This document shows, piece by piece, positions 45,796-56,776 of a stretch of 64,000 nucleotides of DNA. Position 1 is the first letter of the stretch, and every line of letters begins with the position of its first letter. The stretch lies in assembly GCA_022835595.1 (NCBI GenBank), contig BQUP01000001.1, positions 2,914,001 through 2,978,000 of the forward strand. Direction: 5' to 3'. This DNA is from Cystobasidium ongulense. Taxonomy: Eukaryota; Basidiomycota; Cystobasidiomycetes; Cystobasidiales; Cystobasidiaceae. The position numbers and the translations under genes are program-made. The notes beneath the pieces were generated by a model that was not told the DNA's origin, did not search any database, and saw nothing but the letters and a program-made list of their open reading frames with translations.

Positions 45796-46947
45796 TGCTA
45801 TAGATTTCTTGGTGTGGTGGTGGATTGTACCTCTACTGCTCGCTGTGATGCCATGCTCGCGTCAAGCCTCGAGCTCCGAGGCTGGAAGATTCGAAAAGGA
45901 AGGCTCACGATGATCGAGCAGAAAATTGAAGCGATGCAAGGATAAAGCAAGACTTTGTATAAATTGGCTGAAATATCGCAAGCGTCTACTGTGGTCTCGA
46001 GCATTCTTAACTTCGCTGTTCTCCCTACTAATGTACTCGAACTCCACGTCCTTCGGGGCCATTCTCAAAAAGCAACCGAAAAGTTCGCAACAGCAGAGCG
46101 CCACTCGGAACTGAAAACACTGCTAAGAGGATGTACTTATTGGAAATCTTTTCGGGATAAGCAAGAACCACCTGAACATAACCGGACCTGATTACTGGCG
46201 AACCGTCAACTGTGATATTAACAGTCCGCCGCTTGCGAACCTCGAAACGCCTTTCCTTGCCTTTTCGAAGCAATTCGAGGACGGCTTCAACCTGCAAGTT
46301 CGTTCAAGGAGAGCCCAAAGAGATTCGTCTCCCGCACAATCTTCTCTCTTCACTTGACCAGTGCAGTGGAAAGTTACACATAAGCTGATGTTAGGCGACC
46401 ATAATTGACAGAAATTCCTTAGACTGGCATTTACGAGCTCCGATTGATCTCAGTATGCCCGCCCAGATCAGTATCAGGTCCGACTGCGACATCTTTCACA
46501 GCTTGACCTTCCACACCCACCTGATCTTCTTCTTCTTCTTCTCTCCGATTGTTACAGAGGCACCGCTGCGCTGGAAACTCGAGTGCGCTGCGCTGCCAAC
46601 GATATTTGAACCCGCATGAGAAAAGCTTCCACAAGGGGGCGCTTACCGACCCCGACATTATACAAAGTGCTACAGAGTAGTACAGACAGCCCTGATCCGG
46701 TATTGTCCATTGTGACTCGGCTCCCGCTTTACGTAGCTCTTCCCGTATCATTCGATGAGTATAGGTACAATGGTTAGCAGGTATCATACTGATGCTGTCA
46801 GTCATGCTGGTCATGGTATCTGCATCGCTTCAAAAATGACGAAAGAAAAGCAAAGACTCAGAAACTTTGAAAGGTTGGGTGGTCACGTGAAAGCTGTGGA
46901 AACTCTTGCTTTGTTGTAACAACGGAAATGATATGTCTAATTGCAGT
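45796..46947. other. Unresolved intergenic region, possible short gene on the minus strand
   Basis: Between RPL35 and APT1. The minus strand has an ORF from 46814 (MTSMTDSISMIPANHCTYTH..) followed by GT..AG candidates and another coding-looking stretch near 46195-46292 (AVLELLRKGKERRFEVRKR). I could not join them into one convincing frame, and neither piece is recognised. The RPL35 promoter must lie at its left end. Confidence 0.3.
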
Positions 46948-47860
46948 CTAATCGTCTTGCTTCACAATGGAGTACGAATCTGCGTCTAGCTTCTTGACAC
47001 CTTTTAAGAACGTAAGCTCGATTAGGAAAAGATACTCTAATGTATTTCCTCCGAGCTGCTTGATGAGTTCACCAGCTCCGAATGCGGATCCTCCTGTAGC
47101 AATCAGATCATCGACAACGATGCAGGTCTGACCAGGCTTGATGGCATCTTTTTGCATCTAGGTACCACTCCACAATCAGCGGTCGCCTCGGAGGATGGCA
47201 AGAAAATCTGTGACACACCTCGAAGAAATCGCTACCGTACTCCTTCTGGTACTCGACCTTGATGCACTCGCCGGGTAGCTTGCCAGCCTTTCGGACAGGT
47301 ACAAAGGCAGCTCCTAATCGCAGGGCAATAATGGGTCCGAGCAGGAAACCACGAGCGTCGAGACCGACTACAACATCTACTTTCTTGTTAGGTGACTTGT
47401 GTAACGTGTTCGTAACCAAATGATGCATGACTTGAGATTTGGCGGTATCAGCATGTAATGACGCTTACCGAAACCTTGACGAGCGACTCACAGCAGGTGA
47501 TAAGCGTTTCAAAAGCCAGAGGGTCTCTCAAGAGAGGGAAAAGGTCCAGAAAGACAATGCCTAACAGTGTTTTCATAATGTGAATGATATGGGACATGGC
47601 AGTAGCAGAATGCAATTGTCGTCAGCTGAAGTATGCTATGAAACGTGCGCGAGACTTACCCTTCTTTGGGAAGTCAGGACTGAAAGGGGAGTCAACAGGA
47701 ATTCATCGTTATAAGACAATACGGAGGAACAGCTCGTGAGCTCAGGCATCTATTTACTTGCGGACAGACTAACTTACATAACTCCTAGCATCCCCCTGAG
47801 CAGCTCTTCAGCATTTGTAACGTCCTTTTTCGCTATCTGAGCAGCATCACCGGATGACAT
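46948..47860 (-). CDS. APT1: Adenine phosphoribosyltransferase
   Basis: Purine salvage enzyme: adenine plus PRPP gives AMP. The start MSSGDAAQIAKKDVTNAEEL leads via short exons to SPDFPKKG and IVFLDLFPLLRDPLAFETL. The core follows: VVVGLDARGFLLGPIIALRL, AAFVPVRKAGKLPG and VEYQKEYGSDFFE. The PRPP loop is CIVVDDLIATGGSA, with the two acidic residues and the Gly-rich turn. The last exon ends DSYSIVKQDD at TAG 46948-46950. About 190 residues, standard for the family; at least four introns. Confidence 0.93.
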
Positions 47861-48279
47861 CTTGTTGAGAAAGACTCCTTGAACAGGTCGACGTGAACGT
47901 TTATTTGAAAGACCTCAAGTCTGGTCGAGATGTGATAAGGAAAAGACTGTGTCAGGTTTCCTGCTGCGGTGAATAGTCTCCGATCACTTATCGAAATAGG
48001 GGCAAGTGCTGGCTTTGGATGTGTCAGTATGTATACGCTTGCAGCCTTTGTTGTAGAACGAGTGAGGCTCGTTACTGCCGTTCAGAAAAGAGTCAAGCAT
48101 GTCACAATATCAAAGTCTAGTGCCTGCTTTGATCAGGAGTTCATTGCAATAAAGCGTAAATTAGATACATCAGGAGAGTTGAATACAAATAGCTGGCATA
48201 ACATTCGGAGGATGAACAGTCGGGACAAGGGTGTATCACGTTGATATATACATGAGTAATAGTGGAGGCGTGAAAATGC
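47861..48279. other. Intergenic region upstream of APT1
   Basis: About 420 bp between the end of the small membrane-like gene and the APT1 start. A plus-strand ORF at 47969-48244 has no recognisable product and no splice continuation. No other feature. Confidence 0.35.
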
Positions 48280-48884
48280 TTAGACTAGCTTGAAATCGCC
48301 GGCTTCGCTCTGAGGGCTGGAAGGCATAGTTCTGTCCACAGGTCCCTTGTGCTGAGCCAGCTTCTGTAGAAGTCAGACACTTGTCAGTTTGCGATGATTC
48401 GTACAAAATGTTTCTGTACTATTTACCTCCTTCATTGCCTGCACCTGGGACAAAATGACATCTAAAGCCCTATCGGCGCTCTCTACAGCCGAAGCTTTGA
48501 CGGCGTCGACATTGTAGGCGGGTGCTTGTGCATAGGATGGGAAGGATGGTCGTCCTCCGAAAGCAGAAGATTGCTGTTGTTTCCATTGTTGGAAGAGGGC
48601 AAATTCATCCGGTGCGATATTGATGGGCTGAGAGGGCTTCTCGGAAGTGCCGCTTTCTACTGGTACGGTAGATTGCTGCCACTGGCTTCTGCCCCAGCCT
48701 CTACCGCTACCCCAGCCATGTCCCCGTTCACCTCTATCTTTGGCGAGATGGTATCCGAGGAAGCCACCTGTGTTCAAATTTGTATTGTAAGTCAGCGAAT
48801 TATTGATCACTGCATGTATAAAGGTTCAGCAGAAAGCCAAAGCTAGCCCATACCTGCGATGAGTCCGAAGAATCCAGCACCCAT
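48280..48884 (-). CDS. Small unrecognised protein with Gly-rich N-terminal hydrophobic helix
   Basis: Three exons. MGAGFFGLIA joins in phase to GGFLGYHLAKDRGERGHGWG, giving a short Gly-rich hydrophobic helix followed by a Gly/Arg/Trp patch (GSGRGWGRSQW). A Gln/Pro stretch and a predicted amphipathic helix (SADRALDVILSQVQAMKE) follow, and the third exon reads KLAQHKGPVDRTMPSSP, ending FKLV at 48280. About 150 residues. The helix could be a membrane anchor or mitochondrial signal. Both joins keep frame, which supports a real gene; family unknown. Confidence 0.6.
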
Positions 48885-49514
48885 TCTTGATCTTCTAGCG
48901 TAGCGGTGATAATAGTAGCGATTAGGGTTGTAAAATGTGTGATGCGTCTTGAAGCTGTGTATGTAATGGTATGGTCTACGGCTGTTCAGTGTCTGTGAAG
49001 GCTCTGACATTAAGATGGGAAAGAGAAGAGAGAGATGCAAAAGGAAAGAAAGAGAAGAAGTCCTTTCGTTCTTTCAACGTGTCAGTACGTGTAGCATGTA
49101 ATCCAGCTTGCGCAAACATTCGGCTTTCCGCTTGTACACGTTAGGGCGGGCTTTGCGTATCGGCCGAATAGGCTGTGCTTCCGTGGAGGTACGTGGCCAT
49201 TTACATCACTTTATCTGATCTGAAAGTGCAATCTTGTTCAGTTTCACGCCTCTGCCGTCGATGCGTTGGTATCCGGCAGAGTCAAGTGCAGTATGGCTTG
49301 CGTTGCGTTCGGCTCGGCCCCCCTAAATTCGGCTGCTCCGACCTTTGCAGCCCGTCCGCGATATCCGAAGGCAAATCATAGTGCAAAGGCAGACAGTATG
49401 TATATTGACAAAGAACTAGTTGAGGGTATATTGCATTCGGTCAAATACTGGACTTCTATAGCGATCTATGGCTTTGGTAAAGGTGCGGAAAAGGCGAGTC
49501 GGAATTAGTGACAT
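48885..49514. other. Intergenic region
   Basis: About 630 bp between two minus-strand genes. It includes purine-rich sequence near 49018-49060 on the plus strand, probably the pyrimidine-rich promoter of the gene to its left. No coding signal recognised. Confidence 0.35.
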
Positions 49515-50342
49515 TCAGTTTCCAGTTATAGCAGATACGAGATTATGTCTCTTCTGTCTCCATCTGCTCGTTCTCCTCTTTTTAGCCTTCTGCTCAGCTT
49601 TTCCAGAGACTCGTTGGAGTAAGAAACCATAAGGCAATTGTCCGTCCATAGCTTGAACATAGTGTTTCTCTGAATAAGGAATGAAATAGGAAACTGCGAT
49701 TCTCGGGTCTTCATCATCTGGAGGTGGTTTGAGAAATAGTGTATATTTGCCTCTCTTCAGACTGAGATGAGTAGCATCAGCTTTGAACACTCCTTGTATC
49801 ACCATGACAAGCAGGACGTACTCTACTGAGACACCACCCGACTGCACGGCAATCAACGTGTCTTTACCACACGGCAGTCCACCCATGTCCTTCAATACAA
49901 TGTCGCAATTCCAATAGCTTTCCTCACCGACGACAACATTGAACTGGACCTGAAGCCATCTAGGTGGCTTAGGTGAGTCGTCAGCAAGAGGGTCTTCAAT
50001 GACATGTTTACCAGATTTGGAATAAACATGAATGCCGGCTCTAATGAAATCCCCTTTCAAAGACCAGTAAGCAGACTCGTTAACATTGGTGGAGGATGTG
50101 ACTAGTCTAGCAGGCGGTGCTGAGAGCTTCGGAGTCGTAGCGTCTGGAATGTCTGGCCGTACTGTCGGATTGGTCTTACTCTTCTCTGGATACGCTGAAT
50201 CAGGTGCTGAAATGTCTTTCGGTGAGCCAATGTCCAGTTTGGCAAAGTCTATCGAATGTATTGGAACCCTGTCTTGTTTCGTGAATGGGTTAGCCATGCG
50301 AGGCGGGGGTACATCTCGAGATAGCGTTGGACTCTTCGGCAT
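49515..50342 (-). CDS. Unrecognised globular protein with basic C-terminus
   Basis: Single exon, about 275 residues, starting MPKSPTLSRDVPPPRM. It opens with a Pro/Ser-rich region containing ANPF, then a compact part rich in beta-type residues (YWSLKGDFIRAGIHVYSKSG, WLQVQFNVVVGEESYWNCDI, YVLLVMVIQGVFKADATHL). The end is very basic (KAEQKAKKRRTSRWRQKRH). I do not recognise the fold. The frame is open upstream to 50450; the chosen ATG is the first with a plausible context. Confidence 0.6.
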   Translation of the reverse strand: MPKSPTLSRDVPPPRMANPFTKQDRVPIHSIDFAKLDIGSPKDISAPDSAYPEKSKTNPTVRPDIPDATTPKLSAPPARLVTSSTNVNESAYWSLKGDFIRAGIHVYSKSGKHVIEDPLADDSPKPPRWLQVQFNVVVGEESYWNCDIVLKDMGGLPCGKDTLIAVQSGGVSVEYVLLVMVIQGVFKADATHLSLKRGKYTLFLKPPPDDEDPRIAVSYFIPYSEKHYVQAMDGQLPYGFLLQRVSGKAEQKAKKRRTSRWRQKRHNLVSAITGN

Positions 50343-50883
50343 TATGTAGTGTAATGTATGGCTTCGAAAGTGAGTGTGGGTCAAGCTGTTATTTGTGCAA
50401 TGTGATTGAACGGTCGGAAGACAAGAGAGATAGAAACCTGCATAATTCAAGAGTCATCTCCTGGTAACACTTTCACCATGAGATGCAACGAGGCTTTGCA
50501 AGGCATGGAAGTCATCCTCAACGGGCGAAGGCCGCCAGTTCCGGATGTGAACAGTAGAGATGAGGCTATCGACAATCTGAGAGTTTGAGCTTGCGTTCTA
50601 CAAAGGCTAACCAAGGCATTCGTGTTATTGAGCGTGTAAACACATTGTTCAGCAATGCGGCTCTGAAGGATGGAAGATAGCACATCGAGAATTTGACTGA
50701 TCTTCCGAGAAGCTTGAACCGGATCAAGCAGCAACAGCGTCGTATCAAAGAGTTTACCAAAGTGCTTGCTTTATTTCACTGAAGTGATGAAGTTGCTGAG
50801 GTCCGCTCAAGCGTCGTGTTGGTCGAAAAGTAAAGAGATGGAGGTCAGTTCTCCTCCAACTTGCACATTTTCGGAAGACCAGC
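50343..50883. promoter_or_regulatory. Divergent region between the unknown gene and mitochondrial bL34
   Basis: Holds both promoters. A minus-strand frame near 50447-50734 looks coding in composition but has no ATG at its start and no fitting upstream exon, so it is not annotated as a gene. Confidence 0.4.
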
Positions 50884-51354
50884 ATGCCACGATTATTGCG
50901 GTCTGCAGGGACAGCAGCACGCTTCACACGATGCAGCACACCGTCACCATCCACGACCACGCTCAAAGCATCCTTTCTAGCTCGAGTTGAGCCAGAAGCC
51001 GGTCCATCGACAACTTCTACGACACCGCGACTCGCTTCCATTCTATCACGAAACAGCCAAAGCTCGTTGCCAGCCATTGCAAGATCAAAGCTCTCATCCA
51101 CGCTCAAGCTCACTTCTCTTCTATCGGCACCATCATCTTCGTCGTCCTTCCTTTGCTTCCCAACTTCCCTACCCTCGATTTCGGCTTCTACTTCCACAAC
51201 ACAAGTACGAAGTGTAACGATGGGTTCGGAATATCAGCCTTCACAGCGGATCAGGAAGAGAAGACACGGCTTCTTAGCTAGGAGAAGGTCCAAGAGTGGA
51301 CGCAAAGTGCTCATTCGTCGGCGTATGAAGGGACGTCGATTCCTGAGCCATTGA
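50884..51354 (+). CDS. MRPL34: Mitochondrial ribosomal protein bL34m
   Basis: Large-subunit protein of the mitochondrial ribosome. The C-terminal 45 residues are the classic L34 core: [20 protein letters not shown], then [18 protein letters not shown]. The preceding 105 or so residues are Ser/Thr/Leu/Arg-rich and contain few acidic residues, as expected for a mitochondrial presequence plus linker. Single exon, start [16 protein letters not shown]. The presequence is long compared with the mature part. Confidence 0.92.
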   Translation: MPRLLRSAGTAARFTRCSTPSPSTTTLKASFLARVEPEAGPSTTSTTPRLASILSRNSQSSLPAIARSKLSSTLKLTSLLSAPSSSSSFLCFPTSLPSISASTSTTQVRSVTMGSEYQPSQRIRKRRHGFLARRRSKSGRKVLIRRRMKGRRFLSH

Positions 51355-51948
51355 TGCGTCCCATCTTTGATGATGAGGGAAAGCTAGTTGGCTTTCACGA
51401 CGGCTTCTCTCGGTGAGCTGACCTTGTGGATCCATTCTACAGACGCACAGTTGCTGAAACTCTCTTCTATCTCCTAGACGGTTCTATGTGCTTGACTTCA
51501 AGAGATGCAGCTTGTTTGCTGGAAGGGTCGAGCGTGGCGAACGAGCAATTGGAGAAGGACGAGCTCAGGGCCTAGCAGCGATGTAGAGGTAGCAGAAGTA
51601 GACCATAGCAATTGAACATCGCCATCTCAGGCTTCCCTTCTCAGTTCACAAGCTCCTGTGCTTTTTCACTTTGCTTCTTGCTTCACCTTGTTCGTGGACG
51701 ACGACGACGACGTTCTTTTTCGAATTGCAATCTCTCTTTTCTTTCTTTCGCCCCAACTCATCCACTTTGCAAGCAACACCGCTAGACAGAGTATCCATCC
51801 AACATCCGTAAAGGTACATCTGCTGCACTCTTGCTGTATACGACGACTTGCAGCTGATTCTCGCCTCCATCTTCGTTCAATCGCCATGCTCGTCATACCG
51901 CCAACGCCGTTCTCAGGAACTCAAACAACCAACACAAACACACTCAAT
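51355..51948. promoter_or_regulatory. Upstream region of the RRM-RGG-RRM gene
   Basis: About 600 bp, pyrimidine-rich near 51715-51760 (CTTTTTTCG, CTCTCTTTTCTTTC). This is typical of promoters and leaders of strongly expressed fungal genes. The coding frame is open upstream of the chosen start, with another ATG at 51886. No independent gene recognised. Confidence 0.4.
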
Positions 51949-53712
51949 ATGGCAGCAGAACAGGCTACTATGAACAACGTCTCCGAGTCCCACGCTGCTG
52001 GCGAGGAGGAGAAGGTGAGTTGCGGTACGGGTGGTGTTGCGTTGCTACTGCTGCAGGAACTGGCTGGCAGTTTTGGCACGAGTTGTCGAACAAGCAGGAA
52101 TGATCTGCAGCACAACAGCATCTCTCGCAGTCGTACGCCTCTGAAGAGTCCTACTAACTGCTGGGTCTTAATCCTCACTCTCCACTCTTCTCGTTCTCTC
52201 CTACGATCCACGCTTCCCAACGCTCTCGTACCTTCGATGCCACGCACACAAACGACTCGTCTCGTAACTCCAGGTCGACGTCGGCACTTTTTCCTTCAAC
52301 GTCAGCGCTGAAGACCTCGAGAAGATCAAGGAGAAGATCGGTGATATGTGAGTTGGTCTTGCTGTCATTGTTTGCTTTGCAGAAATGCATGATTTGTGGA
52401 TTCGGTGGCTGAATTGACCTTTCTTCATACCGCCTCTTTCCGCTTCATCACCACTCCGTTCCTTCTCCTTCAATGTTTCCAAACCATCTTTGACATATAG
52501 CCTACAAGCTCAAGTTATCCTCCGCGGTGACAACTCACTCGGATACGGTACCGTCGTCTTCAGAGGACCAGGTGGAGCCGCAGCTGAAGGCGAGATCTCC
52601 GGGTAAGTTCATTCATTCTTGATACCATTAGTAGATGCAATTCGAAAGCTTCTATCGTATCTTGCTGACTCTGCTTAATTCCCTTTTCTAATAATCAGTG
52701 ATGCTCGATTGACCCGAGGCGCTAGACGAGGCCGTGGTGTGAGTCTTACTAGGCCATGCAGTCCATTTCAGTCATCGTACTGTAACTCAATCGCTTATGC
52801 ACGTTACTTGCCTCCTTTCTGTTTCTCACAGGCCGCTCGTGGACGTGGAGCCCGCCGTAATGCAGGACGAGCTCGCCGATCCGCCGACGATCAAGAAGGT
52901 GAAGAAGGTCAGACCGCTACCTCCTACGTAGGACAAGTCGTAGAAGGCGTCAAGAACCTAGTCATGGGTGAAAGTGCCGCTACTACCGAGACCGCTGGAA
53001 GAGGTGGCAAGGCCAAGCGCGGTAGAGGAGCTGCTAGAGCTCCCAGAGTCAAGAAGGAGCGTGGTGAGCCATCCAAGACTGTAAGTCCACTCTTTCACAC
53101 CGGGTCCTTGTTCTTTATGATATCTATCGATGGGTTTCACACTGCACGTGCTGATCTCTTCTCGATGTCTTACACAGCTCGTCTTCATCCGCAACCTCCC
53201 CTTCAGCTACACCGAAGAAGAAGTCGGCACACTCTTCAGCAGCAACGGCCTAAGCTACGCCTCGCTCAGCATGCCCCTCTGGAAATTCGGACCTCGAAAG
53301 GGTAAAGGACGCGGCTACGCTTTTGCAACCGTCTCAAGTGAAGAAGAACAACAGAAGGCAATTGATACTTTGAATGGAAAGGAGATTGCTACTGGAGAAA
53401 TGTTCACTCCTAGAAAACCAGCTGCTGTTGAGGGAGAGGCTCCTGCTGCTGAAGGAGCTGAAGCTGCCGCTGCCCCTGAACCTACGGAGAGAATTCTGAA
53501 ACTCGTTGCTAGACAGGGTTATGAGAATGAGGAGAAGGACACTGCTGATGCTCATGATGCACGTGATGAAGCAAGTGCTGCAGCTGCTACCAATGGAACT
53601 GGTAAGTTTACTTTACACATTGTTGGAATAGTAGGAATGGTTCATGCTAACTGATTCCGCCTTCCACTCTTTACAAACCATAGGAGGTCCTGAAGATTCC
53701 GGTACCGCTTAA
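51949..53712 (+). CDS. RNA-binding protein with RRM, RGG-like and RRM regions (SBP1-like)
   Basis: Architecture resembles yeast SBP1, an mRNA-binding translation repressor. After MAAEQATMNN and a long first intron (about 52015-52273), the first RRM gives VDVGTFSFNVSAEDLEKIKE and SLGYGTVVFRG (RNP1-like), but it stops after the third strand, so it is incomplete. The Arg/Gly section follows (RGARRGRGAARGRGARR). The second RRM is complete: LVFIRNLPFSYTEEEVGTLF and KGRGYAFATVSSEEEQQKAI. The C-terminus is Ala/Glu-rich and ends GPEDSGTA. About seven introns. A start at 51886 would add 21 residues. Identity as SBP1 orthologue is likely, not proven. Confidence 0.75.
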
Positions 53713-55154
53713 AAATCGAGATAAAAGCAATTTCACCATTCAAAGATGGCCAAACAATCAAAAACGGTAAAGCGTGAGGAAACCTCAAGCGAGATGAGGC
53801 TTAGCGGAACGAAGGACGAGAAGTGAGAATTCGAAAAGGAGAGAGAGAGGGAACATATCATCTGATTCGTTTCCTTGGAAATCAATCTTACTAGGTGTTG
53901 TTTGTTTCCACCTATTTCTTTCTTTCGCTTTCGCTTTCCTGTTCCTTGTTTCTGTTCGGAAAAAAATTTCTTCGTCTGCTCTTCGAGGAGTTCCCTCTCT
54001 CCTTTCCGCTTCTTTTGGTTTTGCATCTTCTTTTTCAACGTCTCTCTCCCTCCCCCCCCAACTCTTTACTCTTTCTTTCGTCTTCCTGTTGCAACTCGGA
54101 AGATTTCTCTCACTTTGGCAAACATCTTTAGAAATACGAGAAGCTCCCTTTGAGAGAATTCAGGTGAGTCGCTGCTATACTTCATGATTTATGTGTGCTA
54201 CACTTTTCAGCAATATGCTGACGATTTTGGTCTGTCTTGTCACTTCTTCACCTGCTTCATGCTTGCTTCCTGACTTCTTTCATCATCTCTGCCCATCTTT
54301 TCCTGTTCAATTCTCGCTCACCATCTCTTACTTACTTCTTATCCTTCTTGTCTGTGCTATTTTACACTCTATATGTATGCTTCCTAGGTAATTGAGTAGG
54401 TAAATTAAACGTTTACGATCCAGTACTCAAGTCCACTAATTTACATGACATTCCCTTGCCGGCCAAATAAACTCCTGCCATACCTGATATTCTAGGTGGG
54501 AATGCAAAATGGGCAAGCTGAATGACAGATTCTCATGCTCTGAATATCCATGACGCCAGACTGGTATTGCATCTGCTAGCTGGCCAGCGCTGTCGTCCCT
54601 ATCTTTTCTGTCCGACCCGCTCAGTCTTGCCACTGGTACTGAGACGCGTTCTTTGGACTGATACAGCACGAGACTGATACCAACGATACAAGCACGATAC
54701 TACTGCAGCGTTGCTATCTGAGAACACACAGCCAGAGCAACAACGCACTACGCGGATGGGTCTCAGCTGATAACAATGGCCCGCCTGCCATGTTGTGTCA
54801 CTGCGAGTCGACGCGTCTTTCCTGCATGCCTCTGCGCAGGCTTCAAAGGCACGAGCTAGAGTGAGCTTCAATGAGTGTCACTTGTGCGAGATAGCGTGGA
54901 AGGCTTGTTGTCTAGGCAGCACGAGCAACTCTGTCGCGCGGCCTCTATTGTTTTACGATTTACTTCTGTCGTGTCAAGTTATCTTTGAGCTTTCTCGGCA
55001 GGACTTGCTTTGTAGACCACCTTCCGACATCAAGCTTTTCATTCATTCTCACTCTCACTTCAGCATCAACACCTTCATTAGAATACACTCTCTTTGACTA
55101 CCTGAACACCTTACACGACACCCTCTGCACAACGACCCCCAACTCGCAGCCATC
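53713..55154. other. Long pyrimidine-rich intergenic region
   Basis: The plus strand is strongly C/T-rich at about 53892-54135 and 54225-54360 (runs of CTTTC and TCTTC, and CCCTCCCCCCCC near 54050). It produces long but meaningless frames. A donor-like GTGAGT lies at 54163. It may be the 3' end of the RRM gene plus the promoter and spliced leader of the next gene, or hold a noncoding transcript. No protein or RNA gene recognised. Confidence 0.45.
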
Positions 55155-56776
55155 ATGAAGAACGACGCCTTCTCAATGAGCCCCCGCGGCGGACAGCAGT
55201 ACAACCACATCTACGACAATGATGCATTCGACGAGTGTGAGTGTGGGCTGTGCTTGTAGATCCAACACCGTCATGTATGCACACTGACTCTGCCTCTTCG
55301 TCCTCCCCTGCGCGCAGCCGACTACAACTCTGCACCAACTTACAACGCGCCCTCATACAGCAGGGAACAAGCCAAGAAAGCCAAACGTCGTCGTTTCATG
55401 AAGTACTCCATCATCGGCGGAGTAGTCATCCTTGTACTCGCTGGCCTGTTCTCCGCTCTCGGTCCTACTGAATTCAGCAAATCATCATCCAAAACTGAGA
55501 CTGCCTCGACTGAAGCTCAGTCTTTCTTGGCTTCTACGGAAAGTGATGATGCCGACATCGTTGCCGCTCCTAGAATCGACCTCGCAGATGTTAAAGATCA
55601 GGATAACTCGAACGCTTATGAGGAGAACTTGGCGTGAGTCTTCCTTTTTTTTTACAATTCTACCACGACTAGCGCGTCCTGGTCACGTGCTTGACAAACT
55701 TCAGGGCAACGAGTTCCTGACTTCTTTATATCTTTGCTTTCATCTATTCTCGGCCCGTTCCGTGTTCCTCGTTCCTCGTTCCTTGATCCTGCCTTTCTCT
55801 TACTCCCCATCTCAAACCTCTGGGAATACGACACTCTTCGCGTCGATATCCAGCTCTTCAAGCAAGCCATCATCAGCTTCCACAGTAAATGACGATGAAA
55901 ACGCGTTCTCCTCCTCCGAGGACCAAGATTCCACTTCAAATGACGAAAGTACATCATCAGACGAAGATTCACCCGCTGAAATCGAAGATGCTTCTGCAAC
56001 AGCAAGCTACGAAGACGCCAGTGCAACGGAATCTGCTCCACTAGCTGAAGAGACCGCTCCTGCCTCAATCTCTGAAGATGAGACTTCTTCTGACACCTTC
56101 GAGGAGGATGCCACCGATGTCAATGATGAGACTGTTGGAGTTGGCGAGGCTGCAGAAGCCACTCCTGTTACCGACGCTGAAGAAGCTACACCTACTGCCG
56201 ATGAGGAAGAATCTGGAGAGACCGAAGAGCCAATTGAGGAGGAGAAGCCTCTTGACGAAGCATCCGCTGAAGACGATGCTGCTTTCGATGACGCGTAAGC
56301 AGCTTTGAACAGCTTCAAGAGAGGGATGACAAAATCAAATTGACTTCGATACTTTCTTCTTGCAGAACAACAGAAGCGTCGACTGAAGACAAGGAAGTTG
56401 CAACCGAAGACGAGACAACGCCCGCTGCTGAAGACGAAGGCTCAGAATCCGCACCAGTCGAAGAGTCATCTTCAGACAGTACTGCCGAAGCCACTGATGC
56501 AGATCCAGATGCCGAAGTTGAAGAAGTACCAGCTCAAGCAGAAGATGTAGAAGTCGCAACCTTCGCCGAAGAAGAGGCGGAACAACAAACAGAGGAACAA
56601 GAGGCAGAAGACACTAATCCCTTCGTCGAGAGAGGGGTTCAAGCTGCTAGAGCTCGTTTCGAGAAACGTCTTCGTCATAGAAATGGTATGTCTTGTATCT
56701 CTTACGATACTGCACATCTTTGACCTTCTTGTTGCTGAACCTTCCCTCATAATTTCTTCGACAGGCCAACATTAAA
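55155..56776 (+). CDS. Acidic single-pass membrane protein, unrecognised
   Basis: Five exons. The N-terminal 70 residues are hydrophilic with Tyr/Asn (YNHIYDNDAF, YNSAPTYNAPSYS), then a basic patch (KKAKRRRF) and one helix (YSIIGGVVILVLAGLFSALG). This is the layout of a type II membrane protein or signal anchor. All that follows (about 360 residues) is Ser/Thr/Glu/Asp/Ala-rich and acidic, with imprecise repeats such as ASATASYEDASATES and EEATPTADEEESGETEE. It ends with a basic amphipathic piece (GVQAARARFEKRLRHRNGQH). The last exon is four codons. Joins NLA|SSSSK, DDA|TTEAST and RNG|QH are in phase. Function unknown; a secretory-pathway role is a guess. Confidence 0.65.

Noticed and set aside
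50447-50760. Minus-strand helical ORF between the unknown gene and bL34m
   Set aside because: It lacks an ATG at its start, and I could not find an upstream exon in phase; it lies within a divergent promoter region.
50754-51197. 147-codon minus-strand ORF over bL34m
   Set aside because: It is antisense to the clearly identified bL34m gene, so it is a shadow frame.
53733-54038. Lys/Glu-rich minus-strand ORF
   Set aside because: It is the complement of a pyrimidine tract; its composition explains the open frame.
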